The translations under genes were made by a program, and so were the position numbers. Shown piece by piece: positions 44,347 through 58,000 of a stretch of DNA of 64,000 bases. Below the pieces are notes generated by a model. It was not told where the DNA came from, did no database searches, and saw nothing but the letters and a program-made list of their open reading frames with translations. The stretch's first letter is position 1; the number at the start of each line of letters is the position of its first letter. Origin of the DNA: Lota lota (taxonomy: Eukaryota > Chordata > Actinopteri > Gadiformes > Lotidae); the NCBI GenBank assembly GCA_026745465.1, contig JACYXH010000105.1, positions 1 to 64,000 on the forward strand, given 5' to 3'.

Positions 44347-46399
44347 TTAAAGCTGCAAGCAGCGATTACCGGGTGTCGAGGCTTGTGCAGACGAGGCAGA
44401 CCAGTAAGACCAGTAAGACTTTTACAGATTTTATAGAGTTGATGAGGTTGGAACGGCCTCAGCTTAATTGCGGTGATTTAGCCTTCAATGTTTTAAGAAA
44501 GTGTATCAAAGTCAGGGTTCAGCAGTTACGCTCGTTTAACGCTTTAAAATAGAATCATAACTGGCATAGCATTTAGACACACGGTAGTGACAAGTGCATT
44601 GCATCGACATTGCAAACAGGTTGGTCAGTTTGGTGTTGTTTTAAATCAAGGAATAAGCTGAAAGTTAATCATACAGTATGAAGATAATGATAGTAAGAGT
44701 GGTTCAATGGGATTGGAATCATGGCATTCTAAACGTTTTGAGCCTCTGGTAGCCATGTTTCTGGGCATAATTGGAAAAGTGAGAAATGTATCTTGTTCAG
44801 AATTTCATGCTGAACAACGTTTCTATCATACTCAAGATGATAGGAGTCCATATAGAGTTTTGAAAACGCATTTTAAGCCCATTCTGACGATTTTTTGCCT
44901 CTGGCGGCCAGGTTGTTGCGGATAGAAATATTATGAGAATGCTATCTTGTTCAGAATTTCATGCCCAACAACATTTCCATTGGACTCAAGATCATAGGAA
45001 TCCATACGTATGTCGGAAAACGCATTTACGTCCATTCCGACAGTTTTACGCCTCTGGTGGCCATTTTGTTGTACCAAAATCGAAAAAATGAAGATGTCAT
45101 CTTGTTCAGAATGTGATGACCAACAACTTTTATATTGGACTCAAGGTCATAGGAGTCCATCCTGATATCGAAAAACGCATTTACGTCCATTCTGACCGTT
45201 TGTAGCCTCTGGCGGCCATGTTGTTTTACCAAAATAGAAAAAGTGAAAATGTAATCTTGTTCATAATGTCATGCCCAACAACATTTATATAGGACTCAAG
45301 ATCATAGGAGTCCATCTTGATATCGAAAAACGCATTTACGTCAATACGACAGTATTTAGCCTCTGGTGGCTTTTTTGTTTAACAAAATTGAACATTTGAC
45401 AATTTCATCTTGTTCAGAATTTCATGCCCAACAACTTATTTATTGGGTTTAAGATCATAGGAATCCATACTGATGTTGAAAAACGCATTTACGTCCATTT
45501 TGACCGTTTTTAGCCTCTGGCGGCCATATTTATTCAGCAAAATTGAAAATGTGAAAACGTCATCTTGTTCAGAATTTCATGCCCAACAACTTTTTAATTT
45601 TACTCAAGATCATAGGAGACCGTCTTGATGTCGTAAATAGCATTTAAAGCCATTCAGACAGTTTTTTGCATCTGGCGGCCATTTTGTTTTTTTAAATCAA
45701 CTTAATTTTACTTGGGCAGTTGGAGTTTATGACCTTGATTATTTCACAGTTGGTCCCGCTCAAATCAAACAATCAGTCTAGGAGCTATGGTCATTTTAGC
45801 CATAACCACGCCCTTTTTGATGCCACGCCCCAATTAAAAAATGATGGGTGCCATCTTGTTTAGAATTTACTTCTAAGAAACTTTTTAATTGGGTTCAAGA
45901 TCATAGGACTCTATCTACATGTCGATATAAGCATTTTAGTTTTTAGGCCACACCCTTTTCGACTTTAATGACTCCTATTGGCTATTAATTTTAGTGTACA
46001 GACTTCACTTCTCGTCATATGAAGGATATAGGTCTATAGATGATGTCTGCCAAAGGATTTATGTCTATCTCAAAGAACCTAGGATTCTTAGGGATTTTAG
46101 TGTTTTTCTTAAAATTCAAAATGGCGGGAAATCGATCCTGGCGGAAGTCATAGTTTCTTGAGGCAGATTTGTTTAGCATGAGGAGATGCATATATGGTTA
46201 AAGTTTCATGACTCTAGGTCAAAGGGGTCAGGAGATATGCTTGTTCAAAGTTTGCATTTTCAGACGATTGCTATAGCGCCACCTTTGGGCCGATCACTGC
46301 AATTTTTTCACACAGATCTTCTGTTGTCTACTTCTACAGCTGTAGCAAGTTTCAGACCTTTGGTCACAGCGGTTTAGGCTGTGTAAGTCGATTTTGGCG

Positions 46400-46432
<33 letters not shown>
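44347..46432 (+). mobile_element. Non-autonomous Helentron derivative A2
   Basis: Second copy of A1 at an offset of 24,508-24,510. The head palindrome GCTGCAAGCAGC, GGGTGTCGAG, the tandem ~155-bp units and the 3' module are in the same order, ending in a (TAA)n run at 46,401-46,432. It differs from A1 by a few percent (for example around 44,720-44,800 and 46,080-46,170), clearly more than the following 12 kb differ between units. No coding capacity. Confidence 0.75.
44791..45710. repeat. ~155-bp tandem array in A2
   Basis: Six units, the first starting at 44,791, with the same landmarks as in A1. Most unit differences are shared with A1, so the array was already diverged before the composite was duplicated. 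Confidence 0.85.
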
Positions 46433-46433
<1 letters not shown>

Positions 46434-46717
46434 TAAAGCTGCAAGCAGCGATTACCGGGTGTCGAGGCTTGTGCAGACGAGGCAGACCAGTAAGACCAGT
46501 AAGACTTTTACAGATTTTATAGAGTTGATGAGGTTGGAACGGCCTCAGCTTAATTGCGGTGATTTAGCCTTCAATGTTTTAAGAAAGTGTATCAAAGTCA
46601 GGGTTCAGCAGTTACGCTCGTTTAACGCTTTAAAATAGAATCATAACTGGCACAGCATTTAGACACACACGGTAGTGACAAGTGCATTGCATCAACATTG
46701 CAAACAGTTTGGTCAGT

Positions 46718-47991
46718 GCTTATGGGCTTTACATTGTACTGTATCGTCGTTTTAAATGAAGGAATAATCTTTGGTTAATACAACCATTGTTTTGAATGGG
46801 AAGATAACAATATATTGATTTGTATAAAATGACTAATATTGTCAATAAACCCAAATACCTGTAGTCTGATTGCCATACAGTATAAAGATAACGAGTAACG
46901 GTAGTTGATAGGGATTGAAATCAGGGCAATGGATCATGTAGGGATTGGGCCATTTCAAAATATGTTTCATCTAGTTTAGAAATAGTTTGGCACTCTTGTA
47001 CCATGAAGGCGTCTGAAGAATATTTGTCTTTATCAAAGGTATATTTAATATTTTCTACAAAGCTTCCAAAGGCCTTTGCTGATCACTGCATTTACTGGGC
47101 ACAAGGCAATACTTGACTTACAAGAGGCATTTTGTGTTTTGGGAAAAACCTATATCTGCATTACATGTTGTTATACTGACAGTGAACATATCTGGTTGTT
47201 CATCATATTGTGTGATCCCTCTAACAAAACGTATAGGCAAATATAATTGTTAACAATCCAAATCATTGCTCCTTATGTCCACAAAATGACACTTTTGATT
47301 GATGGGCAACTACCTATTTAGCACGATTTGGCAAAGATGGCTTTAACTCTAAGCAAAGCTATGGCAACGTTTCACAAGTAAGCAAATGGGGAATACTGAT
47401 GCGTCTTAACACTTCCCCAGCTGAAAGGCCACCAGCAGGGGGAACCGTTCACTCTCACCTTTGGAACTCCTCCTGGTTCTTCATTCCTTGTACTGTTTGA
47501 GCTTATTTGTATATTAATGCATTTTTTTTTCCTCCATAGCACAATACAAGTGCACTTGTGTTATTTTCTGTGCAAATACTATTAGTATTTGCCCACCTAC
47601 ACATTGGTTGGGTGGGTAATTAATCAAAACCTGTGCAATGTTAAATAAGTTGCGTATTGTATTATTAGCTTGTTAAATATCTGGCATGTTAAATATCTCT
47701 AAAAACAATTCCATTTGGACTTTCCTTACATTATATGTAGATGAGCAACGTCTACACTAACATGTTGGTCTCCTAAGTTTAGCTTGGTGATGAATGACAA
47801 CATAACTACATGGTGCTGATAATAATAAGTCATACAGTACATTAGTTGAACAAATATATGTATTTACAATTTAACACAATACAGTGAAATGCAGCCAAAA
47901 CGATAACCAAAACACAATGAACAATTGAACAATAAAAAAACTACTAAACTAAAACACAATCAGAAGAAAACAGTGTAATCAAAGTCAAAAG
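46718..47991. other. Non-coding stretch between B2 head and RPA-like gene
   Basis: Same content as 22,208-23,481. One substitution was noticed, C at 47,896 where B1 has A. No gene seen. Confidence 0.5.
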
Positions 47992-50321
47992 TCAAGTGCA
48001 GTCAAAGAGGGTGTCTAAGCCAAGGCCATCTTCTGGCAAGCTGTCCCCAGATACTGACGCAGGCGCATTGTGGTTGGTGGACAGGGTCAGCTTGGTGGCG
48101 ACACTGGATTTGTTGACTTCTACATCAAAGGGCCCAGAGTCTACCAGATGTACCTCTATGGCTTGGACATCACCGATTTGCTGTTGGTCCAAGCCATTGA
48201 GGTACATTGCGAGGACTGACGGTGGTGCCGTAATTACCATGTCCTCTCCTGAGTCACAAGTTAACATAAGGGTACCACTCATGGTGGCCGTAAAGGCGCT
48301 GGTCTTTTGCAAGAAGTTGCATTGGCCACACCTGTTATGCTTTGCCTCTTCATTAAAAGCTGCTTGATTTTTATTACATTTTTGGCAGCGCCTCCTTACG
48401 GTTAAGTTGGTGGCCGTTATCATTCCGGTGTAGACTGTTAGTGCACCGTGGTCTTCCAGCTGCAGTGTAGCCACTGCAGTTGGTACCTGGATGTCGGCAA
48501 TTTGTAGAAATGTGGTGGCTCTAGTGCTGGTCAAGTATATGGTGTCTTGGTTTCGGGTGGCCAAATTTGAAATTTTATATGATTTCCCGATTTTTAATTG
48601 ATTGACCTGGCTGTCATATAATGCAACCTTGATTTGAGCCGTCTGGTCTGCGACACAGCAGTTCTGGACTTCCATCAAGTTGCCATAGATGGGCACCATG
48701 TCTGTGCAGCCAACGTTGACCACCTTCACGTTGGTTTCACCAACCTGCAAGAAGAATGGCGCGTGTTAGTATCTAAAGCATGCAGTTCGTTACTGCCCAA
48801 AAGGACTTGTCCCGATAGCATTTGTAGTTTGCTTAGGAAATTTCTCTATCAAATATTGTAAGGCATAGGATTGTCCCATAGGGATAAAGTAGTTAGGATA
48901 GTATTTGGTAGTCATTTATGTCAAATGATAACGGCTACAATAATCCCCCGACACTTAACGCTTCACAAAATATGTAGATACAATGATAATGTGCTGAGGA
49001 CACTAAACCAGGGTCTCGATGTTGACTCGTTCAATCTTACTCAAGCATGGAATGTAATAAATGTTTTACACGTGATGGAGAAGATAACATAAGGGAAAAA
49101 ATTTAACACCTGTTTTGTTTTTTAACTAATAACCTATGATTTTAAACATCTAAAGTATGTACTTGTCTATGCCAGTGGTTAAACTCGTGTTTGTATTTTA
49201 TTGCATTATATATTTTATATATATATTTAAATGTATAGACACACACACACCTTAAATTAATTAACACATATCAGCTTTATGGCTATACTTGAGAAGTATG
49301 CAATTATTGCTGTAAATGGGGGAAGATATTTATAGTTTCTCTCTCACTGCCAAGACGTATTCATGGAGAAGTAGGCAGAACGTTGATGCATAGTGAACTT
49401 ACACGTTGAAAGGGCTGGAGCGCAGCTACTTGTTGGAGCGTCATGCTCCTGTTTTGAAGTGGCATTTTGCAGGGAAAAGGCAAGTTGGTCACGAGAATGG
49501 AAGTTTGCCTGTTGACCAGGATATCGTAGTTGTCCGCAGTGGACTGGTTGCCGTTGAAACCTGTTGGAAAGTATGCGCAAATTCATTTCGGAGGTATTCC
49601 CGTTTGGTTTCAGAAAGGTACAGAAGACAAAAAAAAAACTGAAGAACTCAAGCAGCCAATCACAACACTGGGAGGCATAGGCCATGCGCCTAGAAGAAGC
49701 TGATTGGTCGTTGGGGGAGGAACGCGTGTGGCTCATGGCCATGTCATGTGCTGTGCTCCGTTATCTGGAACATGTCCCCTTTCAATGTCTATGCGAAAGT
49801 AGCGAAAGCTATCCATTTCGAAAAGTTTGCACAGCAAGAAAATAGCAACCCTTAACAAAGTGTAGTAACAATTGTAATAACATTACCAAACGTTTGGAAA
49901 ATGTTCCCCACTTGGTAGCAAATGAAGTCATGTGTTGCGCTAGCAATCACCTTTTGTCTATGGGAAATGACTTATATTTTCCAAGTCAACAAACTCCCAG
50001 ATATTACCCAAAACGTTATCCAAGTAAGCTGGGCTTTTGCACACTACAGTCATTTTTAAATGAAATTGTAAAGAGGTGGCACTTACTTAACGTTCTCTTA
50101 ACGTCGAGCAACTTGATGCCCGTCTGATGGCTCGCCGCCTGCTCCATCTCACGGTGCTTGATCGGGTTGAAAACCACACCTTTGTGGTACTCGTCCCGGT
50201 CATTTTGAATTACACACGTGAAGTACTTAGTGTTCTTTGCTGAACACTTAATGGGGCTAACGTCATGGATGTATCCCGACATCTCGTTGTCCAATTTCTG
50301 TACCTTCGCCGGGCTTGCCAT
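47992..50321 (-). CDS. RPA-like single-strand DNA-binding protein of Helentron B2 (three exons)
   Basis: Exons on the minus strand are 50321-50087, 49560-49403 and 48744-47992, with the same GT-AG sites and phases as in B1, giving 381 residues. The open segments read identically to B1, including the OB-fold-like part and the CxxC-x15-CxxC zinc ribbon. The likely role is coating single-stranded DNA made during rolling-circle transposition. Identity at silent sites and in introns shows that this copy was produced or homogenised very recently, or that one sequence was assembled twice. It is transcribed divergently from the B2 Rep gene. Confidence 0.8.
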
Positions 50322-51476
50322 CTTGTCATGTAATGCGATAGAAGGATGCAGTTTGTTCTAGAAATGCGCGGATCGATATCATTTGCCGATGTTGACGATC
50401 CCGTTTTAACGAATCGATCCTCACGTACAATAAATACCAGGTAGTGGTCACTACTTCGAGTAGTACTTTGAATATATCATATGTCTTTATGTTTATTTTA
50501 AATATATATATATATTTTTTTTATAGTTGTTGAAGACGGGGACTACTTTTCCTTGCGTCTACTCGCTGCGCTCTCTCGTTTAAGGAATGGTGGTGCTTAG
50601 TCACTTTTTTCTTTATTTGTAAGGCAAAACCTAAACATGGATAAAGAATCAACGTAGCTTTTTTTGTCGTATATGTTGTTGTAGTTAACAATGTGAAACC
50701 TGTGTTATCGTATCCAAAAAATAGACAAGTTGTATTATTCAGTAATGCCAAAGCTATAACATGCATTTTCCTATGTACAAAAGAAGACTTTTTAGAGTAT
50801 CGGGATGATAGCCTTAGTATAGCTGAGTATTCAATCAAAGCGAAAAGATGTGTTTTTTACATAGTAAAACATGAATACAATCCAATAAGAAAACATCAAT
50901 TTCTGGCAAACAGTTTTTATTAAACTTTACTACCTTCTTTGTGGTAGTTTGCTTTATTTATAATAACGTTTGTCCTTACTAAAATATGTGTAACGCGTAT
51001 CCAAACGCATCGTTCTCCATGAGTAGTTACGTTATACCTCAACTGAAGCGTCAGTCGATTAACATTTTTTTTCTCCGAATGGCTCGTTCCCATCAGCTGA
51101 TCAAAAGAAATGTTGTAATTGGCTAGAAACGCTTGCGCGAAGGTTGACGACGATGGCTGTTCGCTGCATTATATCTCTATAACAAACAATCATGGTGCAC
51201 GTAGTAAGGACATGACATTTTTGTATCCACATTGTTTGGAACATTGTAAAGCGATGTTGACTGACCAATCCTCTTTAGTTATGCTAACAATGTCGTCCAC
51301 TGTATAGATTACATTCTCCGGATTCAGGAGAAAATAAAAACTAAGCAAACAGTAATTGCATCATTTTAAAAACAAGTAGGAAAATGGGTGCGACATCGTT
51401 ACTTGCGCCTCCTGGAATACATGACTTGACTGAGAAACAATAGGCAATAGTGTGTAGTACCATGGAGGGACAGTAG
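50322..51476. promoter_or_regulatory. Divergent spacer between the B2 genes
   Basis: Equivalent of 25,812-26,966, with one substitution noticed (T at 50,940 for C in B1). It should contain the promoters of both genes; no core element stands out apart from AT-rich runs near 50,500. Confidence 0.35.
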
Positions 51477-51564
51477 ATGGCGGTAACGACCGGGAGTCTT
51501 ACCTTACCTGCTATATATGTCCGGAGAAAGAAGACATATTCACCATTGCTGAAAACTTTTGACG
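51477..51564 (+). promoter_or_regulatory. Candidate leader exon / core promoter of the B2 Rep gene
   Basis: Same TATATAT element and GTGAGT donor (51,565) as in B1 at 26,967-27,054. Confidence 0.35.
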
Positions 51565-52230
51565 GTGAGTGTACGTGTGATGGTCAAGTAAATCTATTTG
51601 TTAATTGTATAAGTGTTCATACGTTTGTTGTCGTTATAAATGACAAATTAGGTCTAATGAACGTTTACTGTCTGTCAAATATATGCTAACATAAAGTAAC
51701 GTCATTTTATCGTCGTTGTGGAAAATTGTGGCCTGACACATGGTCCTATATAACGTTAGTTCAGTAAAGTTGTGCATTTACCGTTGATGCCTCATATGTA
51801 CTTTAAGTGAGTAAAGCTTACCGTATGCAGTTATACACGTTATCGGTAGTTTGAAGTTACGCAACGGTCATGTATTGAAACTTCGTCATACATTGAAACT
51901 GCATGGCATTAATGTACGGTCATCCGCTGCGCGTTTATTGGCGTTATTACGTTAGAGGACGTGCGTTCAACTACAAACACCTAATATGTATCTAAAATGG
52001 TGATTAGCTCGATAATGTTCAATAGCGTACAGGATGTTTGCATAAATCATTCTTTACGTTTAGAGTATTAAATATTAAATTTAATACTATGCATTCCTAT
52101 TCAGTTTTATGATCGGCTTAGTAGTAGTGTTACACAATTTAAACAATTTTTTTTATGTGAAGTTGTGCTTTTCAGTCAATTGTTTCCTTTGACTAATGTT
52201 GAGACTTTAGGGAAATCATTGACTAAATTC

Positions 52231-52422
52231 GCAGTAATCATTGTACCTCATATCTATCTTTAAAATGATATAAAGGACAGCAGATGGCAGTAATCATTGT
52301 ACCTCATAACTATCTTTTAAATTATATAAAGGACAGCAGATGGCAGTAATCATTGTACCTCATAACTATCTTTTAAATTATGTAAAGGACAGCAGATGGC
52401 ACTTATGATTGTACCTCATACC
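52231..52422 (+). repeat. 56-bp tandem repeat in B2
   Basis: Same ~3.4 copies, unit order and sequence as 27,721-27,912 in B1. Confidence 0.9.
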
Positions 52423-52438
52423 TGTTTTTCTTTTTCAG

Positions 52439-52490
52439 TATTTTCTATATAACAGAAGAAGAAGCTACCCTTATTGTCTGACTTCATACG
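52439..52490 (+). other. Candidate non-coding leader exon of the B2 Rep gene
   Basis: Same TTTTTCAG acceptor and GTGAGT donor as the B1 exon at 27,929-27,980. It lies in a stretch with no differences noticed, so conservation adds no independent support. Confidence 0.4.
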
Positions 52491-55018
52491 GTGAGTACAT
52501 GTGCAGTGGCAAAGTAACCATACTTGTTTGATTCGAATTGTTTGTAGTTGATAAATATCAAGAGTTAGACCTAAAATGTTTCAGTGTGCGTTTTCTATCT
52601 TACGTTTGTGTTTTGGAATCAGAATAAAATAAGTCTGATTGGTCCACTGTTATCATATATATTACCATATTTTAAGAAATGGCAAGGTGAATTATGCTGT
52701 CACACATAATTGCAGTCATTGTTTTCATCTTTCACCTTACATAAAATCTTTCATAATCCCTATGCCTACACAAGAGGGCACTTTACCACACTGATAAAGT
52801 GTCCTCTTGTGTAGCGTAGGCATGTTGAAAGATTTTATGTTCACATGTAACCTTTAATACAAACCTTTGTTTCATAGGTTTATTGATGAGACCAGTATAC
52901 TATAGTTGTGAAAGTAGAATTGGATGTATCTGGATTAGACTGTAGAATCTTAAATATAAAGTATGCGTATGCTATTGCATTCTTATGGACTTTATTAATG
53001 GCAGGTCCTTTTACATTGAACGCAAAGATTTGTTGTAATTACAACCAACTCAATGATAATGACACATTGAGTTGAAATGGACTGTACACATACAGCGCGA
53101 TTGCCGTTGTGCAAAAAGACGACGTTAATTGTAGTCGCACCAAGGTAGATGTTTTCCTACAGTTCTCGCCAGCGAATATATCCATTTAACCAATGGCATT
53201 TGGGTATCTTTGTCATAGTCACCATGGACACTGTACAAGTTGTAAGACATAGTGGAGGTAACAGCTTATTTATGTTTCTCAATACTGTTGTGACTGCATC
53301 CATAGTGGTAAACTACAATCATAGACCTATAATTATTGGTGTCTGTTATATATGTTGATCATTCATCTTGATAACAGTCGGTGCTACAAGCCAATGTTAA
53401 CTTGCAATGCAGCATGTGAATATAGGTTGCTTTGATAACATGGTGTACAGTCATATCACAACAGTTTCGTTTTGAACTTTTTATGAAAAGGGTGATGACC
53501 TATTTTAGTTATTGAACAGGGAAACGAATGTCTCTAAATTCTCTAACATGCACCATCCTTCCCACAATTTGCCTCCTAGAACGCATTTCTTAAACCAGCT
53601 GAAACAGCGGGTTCACAAATTGGCAGAGTGTACAACTTTTATAAGTTGTGGTTTTGCGGTTCAGTTATTCACATAATGTAAGATGGTAAAAAGGCAAATT
53701 AATCAATTAAATCCAGAAACATCCCACAGCATTATGGTTTGTCTATTGTATCATCAAACAGGGAGATATTCCATACTTCATTTAAAGTAATGGAAAGTGG
53801 AAACATGCCTACAAACCATATTCTTAATTGCCCTTCCTGTTTCACCTTCACCCTTTTTCATAGATATGCAGATTAAACAAGGATAACCTAGTGTCTTATA
53901 AACCACTCTGTCACATATAATATGGATATTATGCTTTGGTATCTTAAATGGCAGCATCTATTACCATGCATTTACACACACAATATTGCACATAACTGCC
54001 CTTCTCCACATTGTATCTTGCATACAAATCTGTTTTCGTCATAGATGTGTCGATGTGATCAGTAGAATATAGTTGTTAGTAGTCTCTGCTACTTGCATCA
54101 TATACGGAGAGATTATACTGTATAAACATTTATTATGACTAACTATGCTATCAATTATGATTGTAATCGTTTTTCTTTTTCATGTTTTACATAAAATAAC
54201 AATTGTATATGTTTGTGAATTGATGGATTATTGGGATGGGAATTAATGAGATTATGATGTTTTTGTGTGTAACTTATTATTTATGATTACATTGTATTAA
54301 TGACATTTTATTCATACTAATGCAATTATGGATTTTGCATATTGGTCTCAGTTTTGATAAATTCCTGATCGATATTTTGTGTGAACAAATATGACATAAA
54401 CAGGGTTTCAGCATCAACAAAACAGTTCTTTATATATATATTTTTTATTATGGAGCAAGCATGAAGGGGTTTCACTGAGGTGGAGCTGATGGGCATGGGC
54501 AGATTGAGCTAGCTGTAGATTCAGAGCTAGCGATAGGTGGTCTGTCATCCAAAAAAGGATGAAATGAGAATAGAGCATTGGTTTTCATTTAGGTTTTTTC
54601 AGTCAAAAGAAGTACGAAATAATCAAATATATACAGCAAATCTCAGCAAGTAGTCTACTCATATTTCTTTCATAAGCGCTTTTTATATTTTTAATTGTCC
54701 ACAGTTTACACTAATTTAGAAATGAAAAGGTTTACACTGTCTACTCTTCAAATAATATTTGATGCCTATGTATTTGCATAATGTGGCAGTTCACTTGCGT
54801 GAATTCATCCAATATGGAGAGATTTCACTCTAATCAGAAAATGTCGGCTCAGTGTCTGGTATCAAGCAATATTGCAATAATTCACCTTTTTCATGTTTAA
54901 CTTAGCATACATTTCCCTTTTTATAGGTTTGTGGGTGAAACCAGTATAATATAGGTCTAGGTGGTCTGTTTCATCATATTAAAAGAATGCAAAGCTAACA
55001 TGATTGTTTGTTTTTCAG
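52491..55018 (+). other. Intron before the B2 Rep coding exon
   Basis: Same diverged internal blocks as in B1 and no supported gene. It ends at the TTGTTTTTCAG acceptor directly before ATG at 55,019. Confidence 0.45.
52740..52840. repeat. Long imperfect inverted repeat in B2
   Basis: Copy of the ~100-base stem-loop at 28,230-28,330. Confidence 0.85.
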
Positions 55019-58000
55019 ATGCCACGCAGACGTGTCAACGCGAGGTCGGAGGCCATGAAGAGGAGGTGGGCCGACTGCCCACCTCCACGTGACGCTGCTC
55101 TGACTGATGACGAGGTTCTGCCACCTCATTCAAAAAAGGTTGTGACTGACGGAGTTTCACCTCTCCATAATCAAAATGTGACGACTTTGACTGACCAGGT
55201 TAAACCTCCTCAAAAGGTCGACAAAAACACTGGCCGTAATGGCAAAACAAAACTTGGCCGTAATGGCAAAACAAACTGCGTGAAGATGCGTGCAAACTCT
55301 CTGAAAATGCTTGAAAACGTTGAAAACCTTGAAAACCTTGAGAAAACTTGTGGAGACTCTAACACTGTGAAAGATTCTGACATTAACCCTGATAACCTTT
55401 TGTCCCAAAGCTCTCCACCTGATATCCCCCAGGTGATGTACGTGCATGGCTCCTTCCACCAAGGTCACCAACAGTTTGCACCACATCAGGGAAAACAGTG
55501 TGGACCAAACAGCGTTGCTGCAGTCATCACGAGTACTATGAGGAATGTGTTGACCTGGGGAACAAAGGACCTGGACGACGTTCTGTGCCATGGTAATGTG
55601 CTTTATGGTGGTTTGTGTGATGCAGGCAAAATTGCAGGTACAAATGGTTATGTTGCAATCCATGAATTGCCCAAAGAACATAAACTTGGTAATACTTCAG
55701 TTTCAATAAACTATGGCCAATCATTTGCTGGTGTTGTTGGGCTGTCTGAAATTGATGAATCTCTTCACAATGTGGTATTGCCATTGGATGAGGCGTTGCA
55801 AAGGGTTTTGTTGGAATTTGATGCATGTTTGTTAACCATACATGGAAGCACATGCGCTGTTGTCAGACAGAGTGGCTGGTACGCTTTATTTGATTCTCAT
55901 CCACGAAATGCTCAAGGACTTTGTGATGTTAATGGTAACAGTGTGTTGGTTTATCATGCTGACATTGTAGCACTGTACAGGACCATCTTTAACCTTGCTC
56001 AATCTATGAATGCGCTTGATAAGTTGTTTGAGGTGACGGGCATCAAGGTGAGTGTGATGAACACAGAACAAAGTGACCCTGAACGTAACCTGTCGGCTAG
56101 CGCAAGTACCAGTGATCTACCAGTCTGCAGTGGCATGCTTAACGTTAACAATGTAACAGGTGATGTCCCAGATGGTCGCACGAGAAGTAAGCCATGTAGC
56201 AGTACAGCTTTCAATATCACTAGTCGACCCCTTTACAGTACCGTGTTGAAAAGCAAAGTGAGGCAACACTTGAGCAATGTTACCAGTAGTGCAGATGGCA
56301 ACGTGTTACGGTTAAACAGAACACCAAAACATACCCAATGTCTTGCCACAAAGCCATCATCTGACAGTGCTGTGTTAGCAGAGAGAATAGTACGTGGCCA
56401 AAAAAGCAACACCAGAAATGTGGCAAATAAGAGAAAGAGAGTTGACGCTGCAACAGACACCAGCGCACATTCTAATGATGGTAAAACACCACCACCTGTT
56501 GTAAGGGATGCCTACGCTACAATACTTGAGGAAGGTTGCAATAGTGCGGTGGAAGGTAACACGTCATGTGATGTTGACATTTGTGAAGTAGCAGATGATG
56601 TCATGCTTACTGGCATCGTAACAGCCGCATTGTGCTTCGATCCACTTACATCTGTAGATAAGGATATATTGTGTTCTAAATTAAACCTAGGTAATCAAAA
56701 TATCAAAACGGTTGAACAAAGTAAAGAGTTCACACCCATGGGTGATCCTTGTGAGTCAAAAGAAATCAAGGGTGATGGAAACTGCTTCTTCAGAGCGTTG
56801 TCTTTTGCGATCTGTGGTAATGAAAACCAGCATTTAAAGCTGCGGCGTGCTATATTTCATCATCTTCATCAGAACCCTTCAGCATTCGAGCAGTATTTGC
56901 CAGATGGTTATCTGTCCATGCAACAATACTTGACTACATCAAGAATTCAATATTCAGGAAAATGGGCAACACAGCTTGAAATTTTTGCAGCGTCTGACTT
57001 GTTGCAAACAACCATAATGACCTTCAATGGTGGCCGATGGAATATTTTCCCGACTTATCATATAATTGGAGATTTTCAGACCTTTGCTCAGACATGCCAT
57101 GCGATCTATTTACATAATGTAAATGGTAACCATTATAATGTTGTAACATGTGTCAAGGGAAGAGATGATACAATGCACTGTGCAACTTTGTGTCAAAGTA
57201 CAGATGAAGGAAATACTTCAATGCAACTAAGGAAAAGGTTTGCAAGTCCCAAAATATCACAATCTGAGAAGGAGAAAGAAAAGTATCAGACAAATACCAT
57301 GTTTAAGTTGAGAAAGAAGCAAAATACCAATTTGCGTTACCATAGTGATGCTAATTATTGTCAATCTGTTTGTGATTCCAGCAAGTTGAAATACGCTACC
57401 AACCCAGAATTCAAAGCAGATGTCCGTGAATCCAGCAAGGTAAAATACGCTACCAACCCAGCATTCAAAGCAGATGTTCGTGAATCCAGCAAGGTAAAAT
57501 ACGCTACCAACCCAGAATTCAAAGCAGATGTTCGTGAATCCAGCAAGGTAAAATACGCTACCAACCCAGAATTCCAAGCAGATGTTCGTGAATCCAGCAA
57601 GGTAAAATACGCTACCAACCCAGAATTCAAAGCAGATGTTCGTGAATCCAGCAAGGTAAAATACGCTACCAACCCAGAATTCAAAGCAGATGTTCGTGAA
57701 TCCAGCAAGGTAAAATACGCTACCAACCCAGAATTCAAAGCAGATGTTCGTGAATCCAGCAAGGTAAAATACGCTACCAACCCAGAATTCAAAGCAGATG
57801 TTCGTGAATCCAGCAAGGTAAAATACGCTACCAACCCAGAATTCAAAGCAGATGTTCGTGAATCCAGCAAGGTAAAATACGCTACCAACCCAGAATTCAA
57901 AGCAGATGTTCGTGAATCCAGCAAGGTAAAATACGCTACCAACCCAGAATTCAAAGCAGATGTTCGTGAATCCAGCAAGGTAAAATACGCTACCAACCCA

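Noticed and set aside
42644-45232. Short frames of 68-84 codons repeated across the ~155-bp arrays
   Set aside because: They arise from repeated units on either strand, differ between units by stops and frame changes, and match no family.
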